From NCBI RefSeq assembly GCF_019091135.1, contig NZ_JAGXJW010000070.1, forward strand, positions 1 to 38,884: DNA of 38,884 nt, in the 5' to 3' direction. Below the pieces are notes generated by a model. That model was not told the DNA's origin. It saw only the letters and a list, made by a program, of their open reading frames with translations, and made no database searches. The DNA comes from Cohnella sp. GbtcB17 (GTDB lineage: Bacteria > Bacillota > Bacilli > Paenibacillales > Paenibacillaceae). The position numbers and the translations under genes are program-made. Below are positions 34,364 to 38,884 of the stretch, piece by piece. The number at the start of each line of letters is the position of its first letter. The first letter of the stretch is position 1.

Positions 34364-35293
34364 CTATTCCGCCGAATCGTCCAATCGTTCGCCGACCGTG
34401 ATCGTGCCCCCGTTTTCCGCAAGCGCCAGAAACAGCGGCCGCTCTTCCGGCGTCCGGTTCGGCGCATGGATCGCCAGCGTCAGCCGTCCGTCGAACAGGC
34501 GGAACACCATGCCGTGACCGCCGTCGTCGCGATAGAGCGCGTCCGGCTGATGCGCCCACGGGCCCAGGATGCCACCGCTCTCCGATCTGGCGACGCCGAG
34601 CGCGTACGTATTGTCGATGAAGCTGGCCCAGAGCATATACAAGCCATCGCCTTCTCCGCGGAACAAATACGGTCCGTCGGTCACGTAATTGACCGTATCC
34701 GGATAGCGCGGCGATACGAACGGCGTCGTCCACGGCGCTTCAGAAGCGCGGAACAACGTGACCGGCTCTCCCGCCGCGCGGGACAGATCCGGAGCAAGCC
34801 GAACCGCGCACACTTCCCCGTCCCCGATCTGCTGCCACTCGTGGCAGAATACCATCCACGGATCGCCGGCTTCATCTACGAACAGGCTGCCGTCGAGCGA
34901 GCTCCACGCTTCCGGCGTGACGGGTCCGGCGCTCAGCGGAGCGAACGGACCAAGCGGACACGCCGCGGCGAGCACGGACGTGCCAAGCCGGCGGTTGTCG
35001 TTGCGGCGGAACGTCGCGAACATATAGTATCGTCCCCCGTACGCGTAAACCTCCGGCGCCCAGAAGTTTTCGTTTGCGAAAAAATCAACCGGCGGCCGGA
35101 ATACCGGATGCGGCCCTTCCCAGCTCTCAAGGTCTTCGCTGACGTAGGCGTCGAAGCCCGTTCCCGGTCCCCAGATGTTTTTGTCCGTGCTGCCGAACAG
35201 GTAGTACTTGCCTTCTTCTTTCAAAGGCAGCACGAACGGATCGCGAATCTGAATGTCTTTGCTTTTCAAAGCGGCTTTTAACTCGGATTTCAA
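34364..35293 (-). CDS. GH43-type glycosidase
   Basis: This 309-residue five-bladed beta-propeller enzyme belongs to the GH43 group (xylosidase/arabinanase type). The general base Asp sits in IRDPFVLP, the second conserved Asp in SSLDGSLFVD. The position that is normally the acid Glu in the EGP motif reads VTDGPYL, with Asp; some GH43 subgroups seem to share this. No signal peptide is visible, so it acts on imported oligosaccharides. The start is a TTG at 35291-35293, ten bases after AGGAGG; no ATG is available upstream. It is the last gene of the sugar operon, 15 bases after the preceding glycosidase. Confidence 0.82.
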   Translation of the reverse strand: MKSELKAALKSKDIQIRDPFVLPLKEEGKYYLFGSTDKNIWGPGTGFDAYVSEDLESWEGPHPVFRPPVDFFANENFWAPEVYAYGGRYYMFATFRRNDNRRLGTSVLAAACPLGPFAPLSAGPVTPEAWSSLDGSLFVDEAGDPWMVFCHEWQQIGDGEVCAVRLAPDLSRAAGEPVTLFRASEAPWTTPFVSPRYPDTVNYVTDGPYLFRGEGDGLYMLWASFIDNTYALGVARSESGGILGPWAHQPDALYRDDGGHGMVFRLFDGRLTLAIHAPNRTPEERPLFLALAENGGTITVGERLDDSAE

Positions 35294-35308
35294 CTCGGAC
35301 GAGCCTCC

Positions 35309-36964
35309 TTATTCGTAAGTCGGATTGACGAGCCCGATATCAAGCGCGCGCGCGAAGCGTCCGTCGGCGTAGACCAGCCTCTCGTTGCCCTTGACCCGGA
35401 AGGGCACGGCGCGCCCTTCCCACATCAGTTCGCCTTCGACGGCACGCGCGCTCATGCCGAGCAGCCCGGTCAGCCGGCCCGAGCGGTCCGTAATCGCGCG
35501 GACGCCGGAGGGGAAGACCATCCACGGACGCTCGTCTCTGAACACGTGCGAAGTCTCGCGCGTATTGACCAGCTCGTAGACGGTGCCGTCCACCGTCCGG
35601 CCGTAAGCCGTCTCGCCCGCCGGCGCCTCGCCGTGATCTCTCGCGTCGGGCAGCAGCCCCGTGAACCAGAGCTCGCCTTCGGGCGTCGGCAGGATGCCGC
35701 ACAGCCGCTCGACATAGTCGAGCAGGCACAGAATCGACGGCGAGTATGCTTCGGTGAAGCCGACCTCCCCGGTCCAAGGGCTCACCGTCTGCCCGAAGCG
35801 CGGCGCGCGGGCGAAGGAAGCCAGAATTGGCTGCATCGCCCACGTCAGCTCGACGTGGCGGCCGTGATGCTCGAACGCGTGTGGAACGCGGATCAGGCTC
35901 AGGTAGTTGGACGGCCCGGCCCAGCTGTTGTAGCTCGAGAACGGATCGAACCGCGGGTCGTCCATCGCAATCGAGGTGAACGGATATTTGGCGAAAAACT
36001 TCCTCGTATTGAGCAAGTAGCGCTCGAGCATCCGGTCGAAAAAAGCCCGATCGCCGACTTCGCACGCCAGGACGCGGAGCAAAACGTCGGACTGCACCCG
36101 CACGAATCGCCCGTGCCGGTCGCGGTCGTAGAAGAAATGATCCGCTTCGTCGAAGCACTCCCGGAACAAGCTTTGCAGGCTCGCTTCGGCTTTGGCCCGC
36201 CATGGATCGCCGGATTCGCCGAGCGCCTCCGCGATCCGGGCCAGGTACAGGCGCTGACAGTAGACGTTGGCCGTCAGGTCGGGCGCGAGAAACGGCAGCA
36301 CCGGCGAATCGGGATCGCACCGGGAGGCGTCGCCCAGGTATGGCACATCAGGCGCGTGCCAGAAGCGCGGCGACAGGTCGTGGCCCGTATCGAAGGCGCT
36401 GAACGCCTCGACGCAGCCGGTGCCGCGCGTGTCGCGGTTCGCCGCGAGCCAGCCGTCGTAGCGAGCCATCGCGTCGTACATTTCCCGCAAAAACGCCTTG
36501 CCCCCTCCCCGGCTTCCGCCGTGAAGCGCGTAATGGTTCCACACGCTGCGGGCGAGCGGCGTGACAAGCTGGATCTGCCTAAAGGAGGGACCGTTCTCCG
36601 TCAGCTTGTACGGGAACAAGCCGTCCGCGCGCTGATGCCGCGCAAACGATCGATACGTCGCCTCCGACACCTCCGGCAGGAAGCGGGAGAGGAGCTCCGC
36701 ATTGATCGTCCCGGTGCTCTCCAGCCAGCAGCCGTAGTAGATGCCACCCTCTTGCAGGATCGGATCGCCGCCTCCCGTCGGCTTGATGCATTCCATGAGC
36801 TGGCGCATCGCCTCGTAGTAGACGCCCTCGAGCCGTCCCTCCGACGCCGCGAACCGGACGCCCGAGCGCCGCAGCGCCTCGGGAATGAGGCGCTCCCGCT
36901 CGCCGCCGTCCACCTGGCGCAGCCCTCTTAACTTGTCGAGCAATCGTTCCGCTTGCATGACCAT
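35309..36964 (-). CDS. Probable (alpha/alpha)6-barrel glycosidase
   Basis: This 551-residue cytoplasmic protein resembles the six-hairpin glycosidases of the GH63/trehalase/mannosylglycerate-hydrolase type. Recognisable segments are GGIYYGCWLESTGTINAELL, GTGCVEAFSAFDTGHDLSPRF, FSSYNSWAGPSNYLSLIRV and GEVGFTEAYSPSILCLLDYV, with several conserved acidic and tryptophan residues. The ATG follows GGGGCGG, a weak site; a second ATG two codons later is also possible. No signal peptide. It lies between the solute-binding lipoprotein and the GH43 enzyme, so it probably breaks down the imported oligosaccharide. The exact family and substrate are uncertain. Confidence 0.65.
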   Translation of the reverse strand: MVMQAERLLDKLRGLRQVDGGERERLIPEALRRSGVRFAASEGRLEGVYYEAMRQLMECIKPTGGGDPILQEGGIYYGCWLESTGTINAELLSRFLPEVSEATYRSFARHQRADGLFPYKLTENGPSFRQIQLVTPLARSVWNHYALHGGSRGGGKAFLREMYDAMARYDGWLAANRDTRGTGCVEAFSAFDTGHDLSPRFWHAPDVPYLGDASRCDPDSPVLPFLAPDLTANVYCQRLYLARIAEALGESGDPWRAKAEASLQSLFRECFDEADHFFYDRDRHGRFVRVQSDVLLRVLACEVGDRAFFDRMLERYLLNTRKFFAKYPFTSIAMDDPRFDPFSSYNSWAGPSNYLSLIRVPHAFEHHGRHVELTWAMQPILASFARAPRFGQTVSPWTGEVGFTEAYSPSILCLLDYVERLCGILPTPEGELWFTGLLPDARDHGEAPAGETAYGRTVDGTVYELVNTRETSHVFRDERPWMVFPSGVRAITDRSGRLTGLLGMSARAVEGELMWEGRAVPFRVKGNERLVYADGRFARALDIGLVNPTYE

Positions 36965-36994
36965 TCTGCTACCGCCCCGCTTTCATCCAATCGG

Positions 36995-37049
36995 AATCCC
37001 CCGCGACCGCGAGCCGGCGATGAGGGCCGACCCGCAATGGCGGGGGATT
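36995..37049 (-). promoter_or_regulatory. Stem-loop between solute-binding protein and glycosidase genes
   Basis: AATCCCCCGC and GCGGGGGATT form a 10-bp perfect stem around 35 bases with partial inner pairing. No T run follows. Hairpins here are typical after solute-binding-protein genes, where they stabilise that message and lower expression of the downstream gene. Role inferred. Confidence 0.55.
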
Positions 37050-37149
37050 ATTCGCGAATCCAGGCCGTGCTCTCACCGTCGTGGCCCGCTGCCGCGATCC
37101 CGGACCGCAGCCGGTCCGTCGGTACCGCGCGCGGGACGCTTTTTCGCCG

Positions 37150-38508
37150 TCAGGAATTGCTGTTGCTGTTAAAAATCTTCACTGTGCCGCTATAAAATTC
37201 CGAGACCGCCTTCTCCACGCTTTCCTTGCCGAAGCCGATCTTCTGTACCGTGTTGTCGGACAGCTTGATGAACTCCGCGTTGCCCGGCGGGTTGTAGCTG
37301 ATCGCGAACGGCTCCTTCTTGTTCGCCTCGGATACGCGGCTCGTATAGTCGTATACGATCTTGTCGGCCGCGTCTGCCTCCGCCTTCAGCGCTTCACGGC
37401 TCGCTGCCGTTACCGGCACGCCGCGGTTGTTGCCTAGAATTTTCGCCGCTTCGGGATCGTTGATCCAGAAATTCATGAACTTGGCGACCTCGGCCGGATG
37501 CTCCGTCTTGCCGTAGCCCGAGAGACCCTGGCTCGATTCGAAGACGACGCCCGTCCCCTTCGGACCGCGAGGCACCTGCACCATCGTCAGCTCGTCCTTC
37601 GTCGTGCTCTGGAACGAAGCCAGCATGTTGGACGGCAGCAGTGTCATCGCGACCTTGCCGGTGATAACGAGCGACTTGCTGGCGTCCGTCGGCGGATTGG
37701 ACACCTGCAGGTCCGGTGTCACAACCCCTCCCGCCTTGGAAGCTTTATCCCAGTATTGGAACCACGGCAGCAGGTCGGCTTCCTCGAAGCCCAGCTTGTT
37801 GTTTGCCATGTCGTACAGCTGCTTGCCGTTTTGCTTCAGATAAATGTCCAGGCTGTCGGTCGTGAAGTTATAGGTGCCGTAGTAGCCTTTGCCCAGCTTG
37901 TCGGAAATTTCCTTGCTGATGCGGGCGAAGTCGTCCCAGTTCCAGCCATCCTGCGGCACTTCGACGCCAGCCTTCTCGAACATCGTCTTGTTGATGACGA
38001 TGCCGCGGGCGTTCGCGCCGGCCGAGATGTGCACCAGCTTGCCGCCGATCGTGCCGTACTCCACCATCGTCGTGTCCATGTCGGACAGATTCAGTTCCTT
38101 GTCCTTGTACGGTCCCAGATCGAGCAGCACGCCCTTGTTGGCGTAATCGACCACGTTGCCCCCCAGGAAGAAAATGTCCGGGGCGGTGCCGGAAGCGAGC
38201 TGGGTGTTCAGCTTGTCGAAGTAGCCGTCCGAAGGCCCGAATTCGCCGGTGATCGTAATGCCCGGATTTTTCTGTTCGAACAGCTCGATCGCCTTGTTCG
38301 TCAGGTCGGCGCGCTTCTGGTCGCCCCACCACATCATGCGGAGCTCGACCTGCTTTTGCTCTCCGCTGGCGCCGCCCGAATCGCTCGAGCCTGCCGGTGA
38401 GCTTGATCCTGCCGCATTATTTCCTCCACCTGCGCCGCCGGAATTACCGCAAGCGCTGAGCGCGACCGCCATGGCGGTTACCGCGATCGGAAGCCATCTT
38501 TTTTTCAT
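37150..38508 (-). CDS. Carbohydrate ABC transporter solute-binding lipoprotein
   Basis: This 452-residue lipoprotein captures a sugar outside the cell for an ABC importer. The signal MKKRWLPIAVTAMAVALSAC ends with a lipobox (LSAC, then GNSG). A Gly/Ser-rich linker to about residue 50 is followed by a family 1 (MalE-type) binding fold: VELRMMWWGDQKRADLTNKA, SGTAPDIFFLGGN, KAGVEVPQDGWNWDDFARIS and KFMNFWINDPEAAKIL. The open frame runs to 38592, but AGGGGAG lies just before the ATG at 38506-38508. The upstream permease and downstream glycosidases form one uptake and breakdown operon. Confidence 0.93.
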   Translation of the reverse strand: MKKRWLPIAVTAMAVALSACGNSGGAGGGNNAAGSSSPAGSSDSGGASGEQKQVELRMMWWGDQKRADLTNKAIELFEQKNPGITITGEFGPSDGYFDKLNTQLASGTAPDIFFLGGNVVDYANKGVLLDLGPYKDKELNLSDMDTTMVEYGTIGGKLVHISAGANARGIVINKTMFEKAGVEVPQDGWNWDDFARISKEISDKLGKGYYGTYNFTTDSLDIYLKQNGKQLYDMANNKLGFEEADLLPWFQYWDKASKAGGVVTPDLQVSNPPTDASKSLVITGKVAMTLLPSNMLASFQSTTKDELTMVQVPRGPKGTGVVFESSQGLSGYGKTEHPAEVAKFMNFWINDPEAAKILGNNRGVPVTAASREALKAEADAADKIVYDYTSRVSEANKKEPFAISYNPPGNAEFIKLSDNTVQKIGFGKESVEKAVSEFYSGTVKIFNSNSNS

Positions 38509-38537
38509 CGTGAGCTCTCCCCTAATCGTATTGAGAT

Positions 38538-38551
38538 GAGAAGCGTTTACA
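38538..38551 (-). promoter_or_regulatory. Possible catabolite-repression (cre) site
   Basis: TGTAAACGCTTCTC on the minus strand matches the cre consensus TGWAANCGNTNWCA well in the left half (11 of 14 overall). It lies 30 bases before the lipoprotein start. A weak promoter-like pair, TTCAAG-17-TACGAT, lies just upstream, so a bound CcpA could block transcription. Confidence 0.4.
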
Positions 38552-38646
38552 TTGCCCATCGTACTTGGATTCGCCGGCCGCTTGAATGTCATTCCTTCGG
38601 CTGTTCGCTATCAATTTTTTCAGGCGGCCTCGAATTCTAGTCTGGT

Positions 38647-38884
38647 TCACTTTAGTCCCGTCGTCGCGATGCCGTCCAGGAAGTAGCGCTGGAAGACGAG
38701 GAAGATGAGCGTGATCGGCACGAGCGACAGCACGGAGATCGCCATGAGCGCCCCCCAGTCCGAGGTGCCCGACGGGTCGAACAACGCCCGGATGCCGAGC
38801 TGCACCGTGAACAGCTTGATATCGCTCAAATAGATCATTTGGCTGAAAAAGTCGTCCCACGTCCAGATGAAGGTGAAGATCGCG
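38647..38884 (-). CDS. Carbohydrate ABC transporter permease (MalG type), N-terminus cut off
   Basis: Only the last 78 residues lie in the window. They read FTFIWTWDDFFSQMIYLSDI, then a stretch typical of MalG-type permeases (SDWGALMAISVLSLVPITLIFLVFQRYFLDGIATTGLK) with the final membrane helix. The gene enters from the right edge and precedes the solute-binding lipoprotein by 138 bases. The second permease is presumably further upstream, beyond the window. Confidence 0.88.
   Translation of the reverse strand, partial: AIFTFIWTWDDFFSQMIYLSDIKLFTVQLGIRALFDPSGTSDWGALMAISVLSLVPITLIFLVFQRYFLDGIATTGLK

Overview
The window looks like chromosomal DNA from a high-GC member of the Paenibacillaceae (Paenibacillus or Cohnella type). 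The grounds are strong AGGAGG-type ribosome binding sites, sigma-A style promoters, a KapB homologue, a Firmicutes-type MGDG/UgtP-like glucosyltransferase, a YhgE/Pip protein, a CpsC/CpsD-type exopolysaccharide (EPS) switch and a paeninodin-type lasso peptide cluster. No rRNA, tRNA, CRISPR array or insertion sequence was seen.

Region 1 (1-2965, minus strand) is the start of an EPS operon: a CpsC-like chain-length/activator protein, a CpsD-like ATPase without its tyrosine tail, GalU, and a sugar transferase cut by the window edge. Region 2 (3084-10077, minus) is a complete seven-gene lasso peptide operon in the order cyclase (C), precursor (A), kinase (K), recognition element (B1), protease (B2), nucleotidyltransferase (N), exporter (D). 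The 40-residue precursor gene (7930-8052) is too short for ordinary gene calling and overlaps the cyclase gene. Region 3 (10194-16473, plus) runs divergently: a secreted clan GH-A-like glycosidase with a PA14 domain, a large right-handed beta-helix protein, and an Xre-family repressor. A possible 52-residue protein converges on the repressor gene.

The main finding is that the EPS promoter, the lasso promoter, the divergent glycosidase promoter, the repressor's own upstream region and a distant GDSL-hydrolase/acetyltransferase operon (23737-25181) all carry the same 15-bp palindrome, GATAC-N5-GTATC. Several copies lie in or just after recognisable sigma-A promoters. This suggests one regulon, probably run by the Xre protein, that ties polysaccharide synthesis, trimming and acetylation to lasso peptide production.

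The rest is mostly housekeeping and cell-envelope genes: the glutamate synthase large subunit (17106-21710), a secreted SGNH hydrolase with a copper-amine-oxidase-type domain, an eight-domain Ig-like secreted protein, a TetR repressor with matching operators in front of itself and of a YhgE/Pip membrane protein, KapB, a diacylglycerol-type glucosyltransferase, an SH3/NlpC-P60 wall hydrolase, and a carbohydrate uptake operon (permease, lipoprotein, two glycosidases) cut by the right edge. Two intergenic regions hold unrelated repeats that share a 51-bp period.
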